64,000 nucleotides of DNA from Paludibacteraceae bacterium (GCA_017630395.1 JAGBVI010000034.1:33172-97171); one strand, 5' to 3'. Positions 18,478-29,038 are shown, numbered from the stretch's first letter. Notes: a model not told the origin generated them from the sequence alone. Numbers and translations: made by a program.

Positions 18478-21400
18478 TTAATCGAGTGTTATACTCAATC
18501 CCAAACCTCTCAACTCATGCAACAATACGTTCAAAGACTCCGGAATACCAGCAACCGGCATCGGTTCACCCTTAACGATAGATTCGTAAGCACGAGCACG
18601 ACCCAAGACGTCATCCGACTTGATAGTCAAAATCTCTTGAAGGATATGAGAAGCACCAAATGCCTCCAATGCCCAAACCTCCATCTCTCCGAAACGTTGA
18701 CCTCCGAATTGCGCCTTACCTCCTAACGGTTGTTGAGTAATCAATGAGTAAGGACCAATAGAACGAGCATGCATTTTGTCATCAACCATGTGACCCAACT
18801 TCAACATATAGATAACTCCGACAGTAGCAGGTTGGTCAAAACGCTCACCTGTACCACCATCACACAAATAAGTTTTACCATATCTTGGAATTCCGGCCTT
18901 TTCTGTCCACTCATTCAAGTCATCCAAAGTTGCACCATCAAAGATTGGAGTAGCGAACTTAACATTCAATTTTAATCCTGCCCAACCTAAAACAGTTTCA
19001 AAGATTTGTCCCAAGTTCATACGAGAAGGCACACCCAACGGATTCAAAACGATATCTACCGGAGTTCCATCCTCTAAGAACGGCATATCCTCTTGACGAA
19101 CGATACGAGAAACAATACCCTTGTTACCATGACGACCTGCCATCTTATCACCTACACGGATCTTACGTTTTTTAGCAATATAAACTTTAACCAATTGAAC
19201 GATTCCTGCAGGCAACTCATCACCAATTGTCAAATTAAACTTCTTTCGTTTAGTAACTGCATCCAACTCTTTATACTTCTTCAAATAATTCATGATCAAA
19301 TCACGAATCATATCATTCTTATAAGAATCAGAAGTCCACTTACTCAACTGGATAGTTGTATAATCAATTTCTTCTAAAGCCTTCTTTGTGAATTTAGCTC
19401 CCTTAGCAATAACATCAACACCTAAGAAATCTTTCACTCCTTGAGATGTTTTTCCATTTGTCAAAACCAAAAGTTTTTCAACTAAGATTGCCTTTAATTC
19501 AACTGCTTTCTCATCAAATTCTTCGTCGATCTTTGGCAACAACGCCTTATCAGACAAACGAGATTTTCTTGTTTTTACAACACGAGAGAACAACTTCTTA
19601 TCAACAACTACACCACGCAAAGAAGGATGAGCTTTCAATGAAGCATCTTTTACATCACCCGCCTTATCACCGAAGATGGCACGAAGCAATTTTTCTTCCG
19701 GAGAAGGATCGGTTTCTCCCTTAGGAGTAATCTTACCAATCAAAATATCTCCCGGCTCAACAAATGCACCTACACGAATAATACCATTCTCATCCAAGTT
19801 GCGAGTAGCCTCTTCACTAACATTCGGAATGTCAGCAGTCAACTCTTCCATACCGCGCTTCGTCTCACGCACCTCTAATTGGTACTCATCAACATGAACA
19901 GAAGTGAATATATCGTACTTACAAACTTTTTCATTGATAACGATAGCATCCTCATAGTTATATCCCTTCCAAGGCATGAAGGCAACCAAAAGGTTCTTAC
20001 CGATAGCCAACTCACCATTTTGAGTAGAATATCCCTCCGTAAGGATTTGTCCCTTAGAAACTCGTTGTCCCACTTGTACAATTGGGCGCAAGTCGATTGT
20101 TGTACTTTGGTTAGTTTTACGGAATTTCGGGATAATATAATCTTTAACAGCGGACTCAAAGCTAACAAACTCTTCATCTTCTGTTCTATCATAGCGAATT
20201 TTGATAACACTAGCATCCACAAACTCAACCACACCATCACCTTCAGCCGTAATTTGAGTACGAGAGTCACGAATCAATTGACCTTCGATACCTGTACCCA
20301 CAATAGGCGACTCACAACGCAACAAAGGCACAGCCTGGCGCATCATGTTAGATCCCATCAAAGCACGGTTCGCATCATCATGCTCCAAGAACGGAATCAA
20401 GGAAGCAGCAATAGAAGCGATTTGTTGTGGAGCAACATCCATCAAATCCAACTCTTGAGGAGAAACAACTGGGAAGTCAGCATCTTGACGAGCCTTAACT
20501 TTGCTATCAACCAAAGCACCATTTTCATCAACAACAGCATTTCCTTGAGCAATAATTTTTCCTTCTTCCTCTTCTGCAGTCAGATATTTAATACCATTGA
20601 CAGACATATCCACCTTACCATCTTTAACAATACGATAAGGAGTTTCTATAAATCCAAGATCATTAATTTTCGCATATACACACAAAGAAGAAATCAAACC
20701 GATGTTTGGACCTTCCGGTGTTTCAATAGGACACAAACGTCCGTAGTGAGTATAGTGTACGTCACGCACCTCGAAACCGGCACGTTCACGAGACAAACCA
20801 CCAGGACCCAATGCAGAAAGACGACGTTTATGAGTAATCTCAGCAAGCGGGTTAGTTTGATCCATAAATTGCGACAAAGCATTAGTACCAAAGAATGAGT
20901 TAATAACAGAAGAAATGGTCTTCGCATTAATCAATTCAACCGGACTAAACACCTCATTATCACGAACATTCATACGTTCGCGAATAGTGCGCGCCATACG
21001 AGCCAAACCAACACCAAATTGATTATAAAGTTGTTCACCGACAGTACGCACACGACGATTACTCAAGTGGTCAATATCATCAACATCCGCCTTTGAGTTA
21101 ATCAACTCTATCAAATACTTAATAATCTCAATAATGTCTTCTTTCGTAAGAACACGTACATCCATATCAGTCGTCAAGTTCAACTTTTTGTTGATACGAT
21201 AACGACCAACTTCGCCTAAATCGTAGCGTTTTTCTGAGAAAAACAAGCCAGAAATAACCTCACGAGCAGCATTTTCATCAGCAGGGTCAGCACTACGCAA
21301 TTGACGATATATATAATAGACAGCCTCTTTTTCAGAGTTACTAGTATCTTTTTGCAAGGTATTATAGATAATACCATAATCAGAAAGATTTTGATCCTCC

Positions 21401-22290
21401 TTATGAAGCAAAATAGTTTGAACGCCAGAATCTAAAATTGTTTGGATGTGGTCTTTATCCAAGATAGTTTCACGATCAATGATAACCTCGTTACGCTCGA
21501 TAGAAACCACCTCTCCAGTATCTTCATCAACGAAATCTTCGATCCAAGTTTTCAAGACACGAGCAGCCAATTTTCTACCCTCTGCCTTTTTCAAACCAGC
21601 TTTAGAGACTTTCACCTCTTCAGCCAAGCCGAAAATTTCAAGAATATCCTTATCACTTTCAAATCCGATAGCACGCAACAACGTAGTTACCGGTAATTTT
21701 TTCTTACGGTCGATGTAAGCATACATAACATTGTTAATATCCGTAGCAAACTCGATCCATGACCCTTTAAAAGGGATAATACGAGCGGAATACAATTTTG
21801 TTCCATTAGCATGCATACTCTGTCCGAAGAAAACACCCGGAGATCTATGCAACTGAGAAACAACTACACGCTCAGCTCCATTAATGATAAAAGTACCCTT
21901 ATCAGTCATATAAGGGATTGTACCCAAATATACATCTTGAATGATTGTCTCAAAATCCTCATGGTCAGGATCCGTACAATACAACTTAAGTTTAGCTTTT
22001 AGCGGAACACAATAAGTCAACCCTCTCTCAATACACTCTTCAATAGTATATCTAGAAGGATCGATATAATAATCCAAAAACTCAAGGACGAAATTGTTCC
22101 TTGTATCCGCAATTGGAAAATTTTCAGAGAAAACCTCATACATCCCGTCGTTCTTTCTCAATTCAGGAGGTGTATCAAGTTGAAAAAAATCTTTAAAAGA
22201 TTTCAATTGCACTTCAAGGAAGTCTGGATACTCAAGTTGTTCCTTGATAGATGCAAAACTTATTCTTTGGTTTTTATCAAAAGAAGTCAT
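18478..22290 (-). CDS. rpoB: RNA polymerase beta subunit (1270 aa)
   Basis: Second large subunit of RNA polymerase. The rifampicin-pocket region reads [20 protein letters not shown] then [19 protein letters not shown], that is, wild type at the aspartate, histidine and serine positions most often mutated in resistant strains. The C-terminal clamp contact region ([24 protein letters not shown]) is intact. It lies 109 nt downstream of rplL, with a strong hairpin in that gap (22331-22369), and 24 nt upstream of rpoC. Confidence 0.99.
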   Translation of the reverse strand: MTSFDKNQRISFASIKEQLEYPDFLEVQLKSFKDFFQLDTPPELRKNDGMYEVFSENFPIADTRNNFVLEFLDYYIDPSRYTIEECIERGLTYCVPLKAKLKLYCTDPDHEDFETIIQDVYLGTIPYMTDKGTFIINGAERVVVSQLHRSPGVFFGQSMHANGTKLYSARIIPFKGSWIEFATDINNVMYAYIDRKKKLPVTTLLRAIGFESDKDILEIFGLAEEVKVSKAGLKKAEGRKLAARVLKTWIEDFVDEDTGEVVSIERNEVIIDRETILDKDHIQTILDSGVQTILLHKEDQNLSDYGIIYNTLQKDTSNSEKEAVYYIYRQLRSADPADENAAREVISGLFFSEKRYDLGEVGRYRINKKLNLTTDMDVRVLTKEDIIEIIKYLIELINSKADVDDIDHLSNRRVRTVGEQLYNQFGVGLARMARTIRERMNVRDNEVFSPVELINAKTISSVINSFFGTNALSQFMDQTNPLAEITHKRRLSALGPGGLSRERAGFEVRDVHYTHYGRLCPIETPEGPNIGLISSLCVYAKINDLGFIETPYRIVKDGKVDMSVNGIKYLTAEEEEGKIIAQGNAVVDENGALVDSKVKARQDADFPVVSPQELDLMDVAPQQIASIAASLIPFLEHDDANRALMGSNMMRQAVPLLRCESPIVGTGIEGQLIRDSRTQITAEGDGVVEFVDASVIKIRYDRTEDEEFVSFESAVKDYIIPKFRKTNQSTTIDLRPIVQVGQRVSKGQILTEGYSTQNGELAIGKNLLVAFMPWKGYNYEDAIVINEKVCKYDIFTSVHVDEYQLEVRETKRGMEELTADIPNVSEEATRNLDENGIIRVGAFVEPGDILIGKITPKGETDPSPEEKLLRAIFGDKAGDVKDASLKAHPSLRGVVVDKKLFSRVVKTRKSRLSDKALLPKIDEEFDEKAVELKAILVEKLLVLTNGKTSQGVKDFLGVDVIAKGAKFTKKALEEIDYTTIQLSKWTSDSYKNDMIRDLIMNYLKKYKELDAVTKRKKFNLTIGDELPAGIVQLVKVYIAKKRKIRVGDKMAGRHGNKGIVSRIVRQEDMPFLEDGTPVDIVLNPLGVPSRMNLGQIFETVLGWAGLKLNVKFATPIFDGATLDDLNEWTEKAGIPRYGKTYLCDGGTGERFDQPATVGVIYMLKLGHMVDDKMHARSIGPYSLITQQPLGGKAQFGGQRFGEMEVWALEAFGASHILQEILTIKSDDVLGRARAYESIVKGEPMPVAGIPESLNVLLHELRGLGLSITLD

Positions 22291-22330
22291 TTAATTAAGA
22301 TTTAAGTGAACTTAAAAATAAAAATAGACG

Positions 22331-22369
22331 TAAAAAGGTTTAGAACCCCCTTATCAAAGGTTCTAAACC
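22331..22369 (-). terminator. Attenuator hairpin between rplL and rpoB
   Basis: GGTTTAGAACC pairs over 11 perfect bases with GGTTCTAAACC. On the minus (sense) strand the stem is followed by TTTTTACG. This is the position where enterobacteria have an attenuator that lowers polymerase-subunit expression relative to ribosomal proteins. A similar role is likely here, by analogy. Confidence 0.75.
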
Positions 22370-22399
22370 AAAGTTCCTGATAATCAGAACCGTGCAGTA

Positions 22400-22774
22400 C
22401 TATTTAAGTTCAACTTCAGCTCCGCCTTCTTCAAGTTGTTTCTTAAGACCTTCAGCGTCAGCCTTAGCAAGACCTTCTTTAATTACGCTAGGAGCACCGT
22501 CAACCATATCTTTAGCCTCTTTCAAGCCAAGACCAGTTAATTCTTTAACTAACTTAACGATAGCCAACTTATTAGCACCTGCTGATTTCAAAACTACATC
22601 GAAAGATGATTTTTCTTCTTCAGCAGCAGCACCACCAGCTGCAGGAGCAGCTACAGCAACAGCTGCAGCAGCAGGTTCGATACCATACTCGTTTTTCAAA
22701 ATTTCAGCTAGTTCGTTAACTTCTTTTACTGTTAAATTAACTAATTGTTCTGCAAAAGCTTTCAAATCTGCCAT
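22400..22774 (-). CDS. rplL: 50S ribosomal protein L7/L12 (124 aa)
   Basis: Stalk protein of the large ribosomal subunit that recruits translation GTPases. The N-terminal dimerisation domain ([22 protein letters not shown]), the alanine-rich hinge ([20 protein letters not shown]) and the C-terminal domain ([36 protein letters not shown]) are all present at normal length. It is 50 nt downstream of rplJ and upstream of the rplL-rpoB hairpin. Confidence 0.98.
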   Translation of the reverse strand: MADLKAFAEQLVNLTVKEVNELAEILKNEYGIEPAAAAVAVAAPAAGGAAAEEEKSSFDVVLKSAGANKLAIVKLVKELTGLGLKEAKDMVDGAPSVIKEGLAKADAEGLKKQLEEGGAEVELK

Positions 22775-22824
22775 TGTTATATGTATTAAAAATGTTTATA
22801 ATTCAATTATTACTATACTAAATT

Positions 22825-23343
22825 TTATTTTTCAGAAAGTGTTTTCAACACTCCATGGAGAGTAGTACCTCCGGATTGAAGAGCAGAAATAACATTCTTC
22901 GCTGGAGATTGCAACAAAGTAACGATATCTCCGATAAGTTCGTTCTTACTCTTGATGCTAACTAAAGCATCTAATTGATCTGCACCAACATAGAAACTTT
23001 CTTCAACAAAAGCACCCTTAAGAACCGGCTTGCCAACTTTATTACCCTTAGCAAACTCTTTAAGCAACTTTGCAGGAGCATTACCTGTATTAGACAACAT
23101 CAAAGCAGTAGGACCTTCCAAAAGTGAATACAATTGAGAGAAGTCACCTTTTTGCTCTAAAGCTCTTTTAAGCAAAGTATTCTTAACTACAACGAATTTA
23201 ATCTCATTCTTAAAACAAGCTCTTCTCAAATCACTAGTCAAATCAGCTGTTAAACCAGCAGCATCTGTAAGATAAAAATGAGAATACTCATTAAGACTAT
23301 TAACTATCTGCTCTATGATAAGATTTTTATCTTCCTTTTTCAT
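22825..23343 (-). CDS. rplJ: 50S ribosomal protein L10 (172 aa)
   Basis: Base of the ribosomal stalk, binding L7/L12 dimers through its C-terminal helix. Recognised by VKNTLLKRALEQKGDF and LLEGPTALMLSNTGNAPAKLLKEF and by its place between rplA (11 nt upstream) and rplL. The length is usual. Confidence 0.97.
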   Translation of the reverse strand: MKKEDKNLIIEQIVNSLNEYSHFYLTDAAGLTADLTSDLRRACFKNEIKFVVVKNTLLKRALEQKGDFSQLYSLLEGPTALMLSNTGNAPAKLLKEFAKGNKVGKPVLKGAFVEESFYVGADQLDALVSIKSKNELIGDIVTLLQSPAKNVISALQSGGTTLHGVLKTLSEK

Positions 23344-23354
23344 GTTTCTAAATA

Positions 23355-24053
23355 TTAAATTTCATCAACTGATTTAGGGTCAATTTTAATACCCGGACTC
23401 ATAGTACTTGAAAGATAAATACTCTTAACATACACACCCTTAGAAGAAGCAGGTTTTAATTTGATCAAAGTTTCAACAAAAACCTTAGCATTCTCCATAA
23501 TTTGTTGAGGAGTGAATGATACCTTTCCTACTGAAGTATGAACAATACCGAACTTATCAACCTTAAAGTCGATTTTTCCTTGTTTAACTTCCTTAACAGC
23601 TTTCCCTACTTCATTTGTAACAGTACCACTTTTAGGGTTTGGCATTAAACCACGAGGACCCAACACACGACCCAAAGCACCAATTTTACCCATGATAGAA
23701 GGCATAGTTATAATAACATCAACGTCAGTCCAACCTCCTTTGATCTTCTCGATATATTCGTCCAAACCAACATAGTCTGCACCTGCAGCCTTAGCTTCAG
23801 CTTCAGCATCAGGAGTACACAAAGCCAAAACACGCACCTCTTTACCGGTACCGTTTGGCAAAGATACAACGCCACGAACCATTTGGTTTGCCTTACGAGG
23901 ATCAACACCTAAGCGAACATCAATATCAACCGAAGCATCAAACTTTGTAGTAGTAATTTCTTTCACCAACTCAGATGCTTCCTTTAAAGAGTAAGATTTC
24001 CCTGCTTCAATCTTCTCTAAAGCTAACTTTTGATTTTTTGTAAGTTTACCCAT
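23355..24053 (-). CDS. rplA: 50S ribosomal protein L1 (232 aa)
   Basis: Forms the L1 stalk that controls exit of deacylated tRNA. The signature [20 protein letters not shown] followed by [15 protein letters not shown] is intact and the length is normal. In other bacteria L1 also represses its own operon by binding the rplK leader; whether that holds here cannot be seen. It is 17 nt from rplK and 11 nt from rplJ. Confidence 0.98.
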   Translation of the reverse strand: MGKLTKNQKLALEKIEAGKSYSLKEASELVKEITTTKFDASVDIDVRLGVDPRKANQMVRGVVSLPNGTGKEVRVLALCTPDAEAEAKAAGADYVGLDEYIEKIKGGWTDVDVIITMPSIMGKIGALGRVLGPRGLMPNPKSGTVTNEVGKAVKEVKQGKIDFKVDKFGIVHTSVGKVSFTPQQIMENAKVFVETLIKLKPASSKGVYVKSIYLSSTMSPGIKIDPKSVDEI

Positions 24054-24070
24054 TTCAATTGAAGTGTTAA

Positions 24071-24514
24071 TTATTTATTACCAGGGAATTCTCCTTTAAC
24101 GGTGATACCCATACTTCTTGCTGTACCAGCAACCATAGTCATAGCAGACTCGATAGTAAAGCAATTCAAATCTTGCATTTTATCCTCTGCAATAGCTCTA
24201 ACTTGGTCCCAAGTAATTTCAGCAACTTTCTTACGATTAGGCTCAGCAGAACCACTTTTTTGTTTAGTAATTTCCAAAAGTTGAACTGCTACTGGAGGAG
24301 TCTTAACGACAAAATCAAAAGACTTATCAGCATAATAAGAGATGACAACAGGCAACACTTTTCCAGCTTTGTCTTGTGTCCTTGCATTAAACTGCTTGCA
24401 GAAGTCCATGATATTAATACCTTTAGAACCCAATGCAGGTCCTACTGGCGGTGATGGATTCGCAGCGCCTCCCTTTATCTGCAATTTGATAAATCCAGCA
24501 ACTTCTTTAGCCAT
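24071..24514 (-). CDS. rplK: 50S ribosomal protein L11 (147 aa)
   Basis: Binds the GTPase-associated region of 23S rRNA. The N terminus [20 protein letters not shown] and the proline-rich [21 protein letters not shown] are diagnostic, as is the C-terminal GTARSMGI. It is 58 nt downstream of nusG in the same operon. Confidence 0.98.
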   Translation of the reverse strand: MAKEVAGFIKLQIKGGAANPSPPVGPALGSKGINIMDFCKQFNARTQDKAGKVLPVVISYYADKSFDFVVKTPPVAVQLLEITKQKSGSAEPNRKKVAEITWDQVRAIAEDKMQDLNCFTIESAMTMVAGTARSMGITVKGEFPGNK

Positions 24515-24572
24515 TTTAAAATCTATATTAAAATTAAAAAAATAATACGAACTATGTAGAATCAGAACAAGA

Positions 24573-25127
24573 CTATTCCTTTTCCACTTGAGTAAAGTTC
24601 AACTCCAAAGGAGTCTTACGACCGAAGATTTTAACCATAACTTTGAGTTTTTTACGCTCATTGTTAACTTCCTCAATTATACCGCTAAAACCGCTGAATG
24701 GACCAAAGGTAACCTTAACCGATTCACCTTCAAAATAAGGCACAACGATTTCCTCTTCAGACTCTTTCAACTCATCAACTTTACCTAAAATGCGATTAAC
24801 TTCACTTTGACGCAAAGGCACAGGAGCATTTGTTCTCTTAGAACCATCACCCAAGAAACCAATAACATTAGGAATTTCTGTCAAGCGATGAGCTACTTCT
24901 CCAACAAGATTAGCTTGAACTAAAACATAACCAGGAAGATAAGTTCTCTCTTTCGAAATTTTCTTTCCGTTTTTAATTTGAAACACACGTTCTGTCGGAA
25001 TCAAAACAGACGAAACAAAATTACCAAGATCCGTATTAGCAATCTCATTTTCGAGATACTCACGCACCTTGCTCTCTTTACCGCTAATAGCACGAAGAAC
25101 GTACCATTTCATACCAGTCTCAGACAT
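24573..25127 (-). CDS. nusG: Transcription elongation/antitermination factor NusG (184 aa)
   Basis: Binds RNA polymerase and couples it to the ribosome or Rho. The NGN domain begins [20 protein letters not shown] and includes [20 protein letters not shown]. The C-terminal KOW domain reads [20 protein letters not shown]. The length is normal. It lies 13 nt downstream of secE, the conserved partner arrangement. Confidence 0.97.
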   Translation of the reverse strand: MSETGMKWYVLRAISGKESKVREYLENEIANTDLGNFVSSVLIPTERVFQIKNGKKISKERTYLPGYVLVQANLVGEVAHRLTEIPNVIGFLGDGSKRTNAPVPLRQSEVNRILGKVDELKESEEEIVVPYFEGESVKVTFGPFSGFSGIIEEVNNERKKLKVMVKIFGRKTPLELNFTQVEKE

Positions 25128-25140
25128 TTTAATCCCTCCC

Positions 25141-25332
25141 TTATGATAACAAATTGTAGATGAACTTCATTAATTCTTCGATCGCCTTGTCCATACCAAA
25201 AATAACTAGAGCAATAAGAAGGGAAGCTACTAGAACAACTACTGCACTATTAGACAATTCTTTTGACGAAGGCCAAGAAACTTTATTAACTAGTTCGTCG
25301 TATGAATCTTTGATATAAGTTAATACTTTCAT
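25141..25332 (-). CDS. secE: Preprotein translocase subunit SecE (63 aa)
   Basis: Small essential subunit of the SecYEG channel. It starts with MKVLTYIKDSYDELVNKVSW (cytosolic amphipathic helix with the conserved KVSWPS) and then has one membrane segment (SAVVVLVASLLIALVIFGMD). The start is the ATG at 25332; a longer frame would run into tRNA-Trp at 25348. The gene sits between tRNA-Trp and nusG. Confidence 0.93.
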   Translation of the reverse strand: MKVLTYIKDSYDELVNKVSWPSSKELSNSAVVVLVASLLIALVIFGMDKAIEELMKFIYNLLS

Positions 25333-25347
25333 CATAATAATATTTAG

Positions 25348-25420
25348 CACGGAAGGAGAGGCTCGAACTCCCGACACCCGGTTTTGGAGACCGGTGCTCT
25401 ACCAACTGAGCTACTCCCGT
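25348..25420 (-). tRNA. trnW: tRNA-Trp (anticodon CCA)
   Basis: The minus strand folds as a 73-nt cloverleaf: acceptor ACGGGAG with CTTCCGT, D arm with AGCTCAGTTGGTAGAGC, anticodon loop CTCCAAA (CCA), T arm with GTTCGAGCC, discriminator G. CCA is not encoded. It is embedded between tuf and secE in the operon. Confidence 0.95.
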
Positions 25421-25424
25421 AGAT

Positions 25425-25447
25425 TATCCTCCGGAAACCGGAGGATA
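25425..25447 (-). other. Intercistronic hairpin between tuf and tRNA-Trp
   Basis: TATCCTCCGG and CCGGAGGATA form a perfect ten-base palindrome around a three-base loop. There is no T run on the sense side, so it is better explained as an RNA processing or 3'-end stabilising hairpin separating the tuf message from the tRNA than as a terminator. Confidence 0.6.
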
Positions 25448-25462
25448 AATTATAAATAGTTA

Positions 25463-26650
25463 TTAGTCAATAATTGCAGTAATTTGACCAGAACCAACTG
25501 TTCTACCACCTTCACGGATAGCGAAACGAAGACCTTCGTTGCAAGCTACCGGATAGATTAATTTAACAGTAATCTCCAAGTTGTCACCTGGCATAACCAT
25601 CTCTGTTCCTTCTGGCAAAGTAATCTCACCAGTAACGTCCAAAGTACGGATGTAGAATTGAGGACGATATTTGTTATGGAATGGAGTGTGACGACCACCT
25701 TCTTCTTTCTTCAAGATATAAACAGAAGCTTTGAATTCAGTGTGAGGAGTAACTTGACCTGGTTTACAAAGTACCATACCTCTCTTGATTTGATCCTTAT
25801 CGATACCACGAAGCAACAAACCTACGTTATCACCAGCTTGACCTTCGTCCAACAATTTACGGAACATCTCAACACCAGTTACAGTTGATTTCAATTTTTC
25901 AGCACCAAGACCGATAATTTCGATTTCTTCACCTACTTTGATGATACCAGTTTCGATACGACCAGTAGCAACAGTACCACGACCAGTAATAGAGAACACG
26001 TCCTCAACAGGCATCAAGAAAGGTTTATCGATATCACGTGGAGGAAGTTCAATCCATGTATCAACAGCAGCCATCAATTCCATGATTTTATCTTCCCACT
26101 CAGCTTCACCATTCAAAGCACCTAGAGCAGAACCACGAACGATAGGAGTGTTATCAGCATCGAACTCATAGAAATCCAACAATTCGCGCATTTCCATCTC
26201 TACCAAGTCCAACATTTCAGCGTCATCAACCATATCACACTTGTTCATAAATACAACCAAGCGAGGTACGTTTACCTGACGAGCCAAAAGGATGTGCTCA
26301 CGAGTTTGAGGCATTGGACCATCAGTTGCAGCAACTACGATGATTGCACCGTCCATTTGAGCAGCACCAGTTACCATGTTCTTAACGTAATCGGCGTGAC
26401 CTGGACAGTCAACGTGTGCATAGTGACGAGTTTCTGTTTGGTACTCTACGTGTGAAGTATTAATTGTAATACCACGCTCTTTCTCTTCAGGAGCATTATC
26501 AATAGAATCAAATGAGCGCAATTCAGAAAGACCTTTCTTTGCCAATACTGTAGTAATAGCAGCAGTCAAAGTAGTCTTACCATGGTCAACGTGTCCAATT
26601 GTACCAATGTTAACGTGCGCTTTCGAACGGTCGAATTGTTCTTTTGCCAT
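25463..26650 (-). CDS. tuf: Elongation factor Tu (395 aa)
   Basis: GTPase that brings aminoacyl-tRNA to the ribosome. All GTP-binding motifs are intact: [10 protein letters not shown] (P loop), RGITI (switch I), [12 protein letters not shown] (switch II), NKCD, and the SAL motif as GSALGAL. Domains 2 and 3 are normal ([18 protein letters not shown], the C-terminal [12 protein letters not shown]). It is flanked by four tRNA genes upstream and tRNA-Trp downstream, the typical Bacteroidales arrangement. It is probably the only tuf gene, but that cannot be checked here. Confidence 0.99.
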   Translation of the reverse strand: MAKEQFDRSKAHVNIGTIGHVDHGKTTLTAAITTVLAKKGLSELRSFDSIDNAPEEKERGITINTSHVEYQTETRHYAHVDCPGHADYVKNMVTGAAQMDGAIIVVAATDGPMPQTREHILLARQVNVPRLVVFMNKCDMVDDAEMLDLVEMEMRELLDFYEFDADNTPIVRGSALGALNGEAEWEDKIMELMAAVDTWIELPPRDIDKPFLMPVEDVFSITGRGTVATGRIETGIIKVGEEIEIIGLGAEKLKSTVTGVEMFRKLLDEGQAGDNVGLLLRGIDKDQIKRGMVLCKPGQVTPHTEFKASVYILKKEEGGRHTPFHNKYRPQFYIRTLDVTGEITLPEGTEMVMPGDNLEITVKLIYPVACNEGLRFAIREGGRTVGSGQITAIID

Positions 26651-26707
26651 AACTTCTTAAATATTTTTAATTAATTAATAATTTTTTATTTCCAACCTTA
26701 GCAACAG

Positions 26708-26779
<72 letters not shown>

Positions 26780-26785
26780 GATTAG

Positions 26786-26858
26786 AGCGGAAGACGGGGT
26801 TCGAACCCGCGACCCTCAGCTTGGAAGGCTGATGCTCTACCAACTGAGCTACTTCCGC
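26786..26858 (-). tRNA. trnG: tRNA-Gly (anticodon TCC)
   Basis: 73-nt cloverleaf on the minus strand with acceptor GCGGAAG/CTTCCGC, anticodon stem TCAGC/GCTGA with loop CTTCCAA (TCC), and T arm GGTTCGAACCC. CCA is not encoded. It lies 6 nt upstream of tRNA-Thr(GGT). Confidence 0.95.
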
Positions 26859-26873
26859 GAATTTCATTAGTTG

Positions 26874-26956
26874 TGGGCGAAGATGGATTCGAACCACCGA
26901 AGGCATAAGCCAGCAGATTTACAGTCTGCCCCATTTGGCCACTCTGGTATTCGCCC
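26874..26956 (-). tRNA. trnY: tRNA-Tyr (anticodon GTA)
   Basis: 83-nt class II cloverleaf on the minus strand: acceptor GGGCGAA/TTCGCCC, anticodon stem CAGA/TCTG with loop CTGTAAA (GTA), a long variable arm (GGCTTATGCC) and T arm GGTTCGAATCC. Discriminator A. CCA is not encoded. Confidence 0.95.
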
Positions 26957-26990
26957 TACACAACTTATATTTTAAAGATCTCTTCTTTTG

Positions 26991-27064
26991 AGCCTCTTGT
27001 CGGATTCGAACCAACGACCCCGAGATTACAAATCACGTGCTCTGGCCAACTGAGCTAAAGAGGC
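26991..27064 (-). tRNA. trnT: tRNA-Thr (anticodon TGT)
   Basis: 74-nt cloverleaf on the minus strand: acceptor GCCTCTT/AAGAGGC, D arm AGCTCAGTTGGCCAGAGC, anticodon loop TTTGTAA (TGT), T arm GGTTCGAATCC. The anticodon stem CGTGA/TCTCG has one T-T mismatch in the middle. It is the first gene of the tRNA-tuf-rpoBC operon. Confidence 0.93.
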
Positions 27065-27111
27065 GGTCAAATTTCACGCCGCTTCATCGTGCGTAACTTT
27101 GAAACGGCGTG

Positions 27112-27142
27112 CAAATGTAGGCATTTTTTTTTACCCTGCAAA
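27112..27142 (-). promoter_or_regulatory. Promoter of the tRNA-tuf-secE-nusG-rpl-rpoBC operon
   Basis: On the minus strand TTTG (27142-27139), 19 nt, then TACATTTG (27119-27112): an exact match to the Bacteroidota -33/-7 consensus. The start would fall near 27105, about 40 nt before tRNA-Thr. It lies immediately behind the hpf stop codon. Confidence 0.85.
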
Positions 27143-27153
27143 TTTTTTTTGAA

Positions 27154-27459
27154 TTATTTTTTCAATTCATTCGCTTTTTCTTTCGCTTTCTTAATAGAAC
27201 GTATCATCGCGTCCATGGAATTATCAAACGCTTCCTCGAATGAATCTGCGGTTTTATTCACTACTAATTCACTTCCCGGCATCAACACCTTCAACATCAC
27301 TTTCTTATTATCAGACGTCTCTGGCTTTACAACCTCCAACACAACATCAACCGCCGTAATCTTATCTGAATACTGCTCCAATTTGGCGATTTTCTTATTG
27401 ATAAACTCTTCTAACTTAACCGTTGCATCAAAATGCACTGTCTGAACTGTCACCTTCAT
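27154..27459 (-). CDS. hpf: Ribosome hibernation-promoting factor, short HPF/YfiA type (101 aa)
   Basis: Binds the 30S A/P sites in stationary phase and blocks translation. The sequence VTVQTVHFDATVKLEEFINKK then IAKLEQYSDKITAVDVVLEV is the HPF/YfiA beta-alpha fold. The product has only the N-terminal domain, so it is the short form without the dimerisation domain. Its start lies 32 nt inside the end of the xerC gene, so the two are translationally linked, and the promoter of the tRNA-tuf operon follows directly. Confidence 0.92.
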   Translation of the reverse strand: MKVTVQTVHFDATVKLEEFINKKIAKLEQYSDKITAVDVVLEVVKPETSDNKKVMLKVLMPGSELVVNKTADSFEEAFDNSMDAMIRSIKKAKEKANELKK

Positions 27460-28396
27460 AATCTGTCCCTCCTAATTTTAAGTTTTTTTTATCTGCCCTT
27501 GGATGGGCTCGTTCATAAATCTCTCGCAACTGCTCAAACGTGGTATGGGTATATACCTCCGTGGCAGCCAAATTCGCATGTCCAAGCAATTCCTTTACCG
27601 CATTCAATTCCGCTCCATTATTCAACATTAGCGTAGCAAACGTATGTCGCAACACGTGCGGACTTCGCTGCGTCAACGAACTCACTTCAGACAAATACTT
27701 CCTTACTACTCGATAAACCAACATCGGATATAGCGGACTACCATCTTTTCGTACAAAAAATGTTGAAACATCTCCCAACTGCAATTTCTTCCTTGCTTCT
27801 AAATACGATAAAAATGCCTCTTTCATCTTTCGCCCGAAAGGAATCAGACGCTGTTTAGACCCTTTACCTATTACAGATACATAACATTTGGAAAAATCAA
27901 TGTCAGAATCTTTTATCCCTATTAATTCCGACTCTCGAATTCCTAACGTATAGAAAGCCTCTATAATGGTTGAATCTCGGACTCCCTCAAAATCATCTGA
28001 AAATAACTCTCGTCCATCCGTAAAAAGCATCTCCATTTCCGACTCTTTCACAAACTTAGGTAGCCGCACCTCTCTTTTAAGCGAAACTACTTGCTGCATC
28101 GGATTATGCTTTATCAAATCCTTCTGTTTTAAGTAGCGAAAAAAAGATTTCAAAGTGGATAATCTTCTATTAACAGAAGAGGCACTATTTTTACCTTTTT
28201 TTCTGAGAGAAACAATCCATTCCCTAATCAACATCGAATCTATCGAATCCAACTTAAACTCTTTTAAGTTGCGCGACTTCACGTAATTCTGAAACAAATG
28301 CAAATCTGCTCTGTAAGAAGCAATGGTATGAGAAGAAAATCCCTTTTCATACTCTATATATTGCAAATATTTCTCAATTAACGAAGAAATCATCAT
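27428..28396 (-). CDS. xerC: Tyrosine recombinase XerC/XerD type (322 aa)
   Basis: Site-specific recombinase that resolves chromosome dimers at dif. The N-terminal SAM-like domain covers about residues 1-100. The catalytic set is complete: R154 (GIRES), K178 (IGKGSKQR), H247 and R250 (HVLRH), H273 (LGHAN) and the nucleophile Y282 (VYTHTT). The position between rpsU and hpf is the conserved housekeeping location in Bacteroidales, so it is not an element-borne integrase. The C-terminal tail (about residues 300-322) is longer than usual and overlaps the start of hpf by 32 nt. XerC versus XerD cannot be settled by eye. Confidence 0.9.
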   Translation of the reverse strand: MMISSLIEKYLQYIEYEKGFSSHTIASYRADLHLFQNYVKSRNLKEFKLDSIDSMLIREWIVSLRKKGKNSASSVNRRLSTLKSFFRYLKQKDLIKHNPMQQVVSLKREVRLPKFVKESEMEMLFTDGRELFSDDFEGVRDSTIIEAFYTLGIRESELIGIKDSDIDFSKCYVSVIGKGSKQRLIPFGRKMKEAFLSYLEARKKLQLGDVSTFFVRKDGSPLYPMLVYRVVRKYLSEVSSLTQRSPHVLRHTFATLMLNNGAELNAVKELLGHANLAATEVYTHTTFEQLREIYERAHPRADKKNLKLGGTDYEGDSSDSAF

Positions 28397-28673
28397 CGTA
28401 AGTATAGAGACGAATATAGCGATATTTTTTTATTTAACAATAGAATTTTCAAAAAAAATGAAATTATCAGATGATTTTTTATATTTTTTAGAAATTCATA
28501 CTCCATATAAAGAAGAAAAAAATCTCAATTTCTCCATACTCTCTCCTATTCGAATGTTCAAATAACACCTGGCGTAATATAGTATCACAATTGAGGATAA
28601 TATTGAAGATATAAAATAGGGCAAATGCAATTTGTCCCAACTGCTAGAATTTAAAACATTACACCCTATAAAC
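28397..28673. other. Intergenic stretch between rpsU terminator and xerC
   Basis: About 280 nt of AT-rich sequence that must hold the xerC-hpf promoter. TATATTCG near 28417 on the minus strand is a near match to the -7 box. I see no gene or RNA fold here. Confidence 0.3.
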
Positions 28674-28702
28674 AAAAAAAGGACATACCCAAAAGCATGT
28701 CC
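28674..28702 (-). terminator. Terminator after rpsU
   Basis: GGACATGC and GTATGTCC pair over eight positions on the minus strand and are followed by seven T residues, 26 nt behind the rpsU stop. Confidence 0.85.
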
Positions 28703-28728
28703 CTATCTCATAAAGAAAACAGATTTTA

Positions 28729-28920
28729 TTATTCTTCAGATCTCTTAAGTTGTTGAACGTAGATTGCGTGAATCTTTTGTTGACGTTTAACAACAGAAGG
28801 TTTTTCAAATTGTTGTCTGCTACGCAATTCTTTAATAACACCTGTTTTTTCAAACTTTCTTTTAAATTTCTTCAAGGCTTTTTCTATATTTTCGCCTTCT
28901 TTTACCGGTACTACGATCAT
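28729..28920 (-). CDS. rpsU: 30S ribosomal protein S21 (63 aa)
   Basis: Small basic ribosomal protein. The sequence MIVVPVKEGENIEKALKKFK then RKFEKTGVIKELRSRQ is typical of S21, including the lysine/arginine-rich helix. It has its own promoter (28972-29002) and terminator. The leader between promoter and start is extremely A-rich on the sense strand, which may substitute for a Shine-Dalgarno sequence as is common for ribosomal genes in this phylum. Confidence 0.95.
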   Translation of the reverse strand: MIVVPVKEGENIEKALKKFKRKFEKTGVIKELRSRQQFEKPSVVKRQQKIHAIYVQQLKRSEE

Positions 28921-28971
28921 AATTTTTTTCTATTTTATTTTTTTTTTTTTATTTTATTTTAAAAGCGACTG

Positions 28972-29002
28972 CAAAAATAGACAATATTTTTTGATTCACA
29001 AA
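28972..29002 (-). promoter_or_regulatory. Promoter of rpsU
   Basis: Minus strand TTTG (29002-28999), 19 nt, TATTTTTG (28979-28972): exact -33/-7 match. The start is expected near 28965, giving a leader of about 45 nt of almost pure A with scattered T. Confidence 0.8.
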
Positions 29003-29038
29003 AAGTTTTTTCACATCTTTTTTATAAAATTCTACAAA

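Noticed and set aside
19879-20898. 339-codon open frame antisense to rpoB (and many other long antisense frames in rpoB/rpoC)
   Set aside because: Sequence is serine/threonine/arginine/asparagine-rich with no motif, and is the complement of well-conserved rpoB codons; a shadow of coding bias.
27428-28396. Tyrosine recombinase as integrase of a mobile element
   Set aside because: Its place between rpsU and hpf is the usual housekeeping location for XerC/D in this order and no attachment site or element genes adjoin it.
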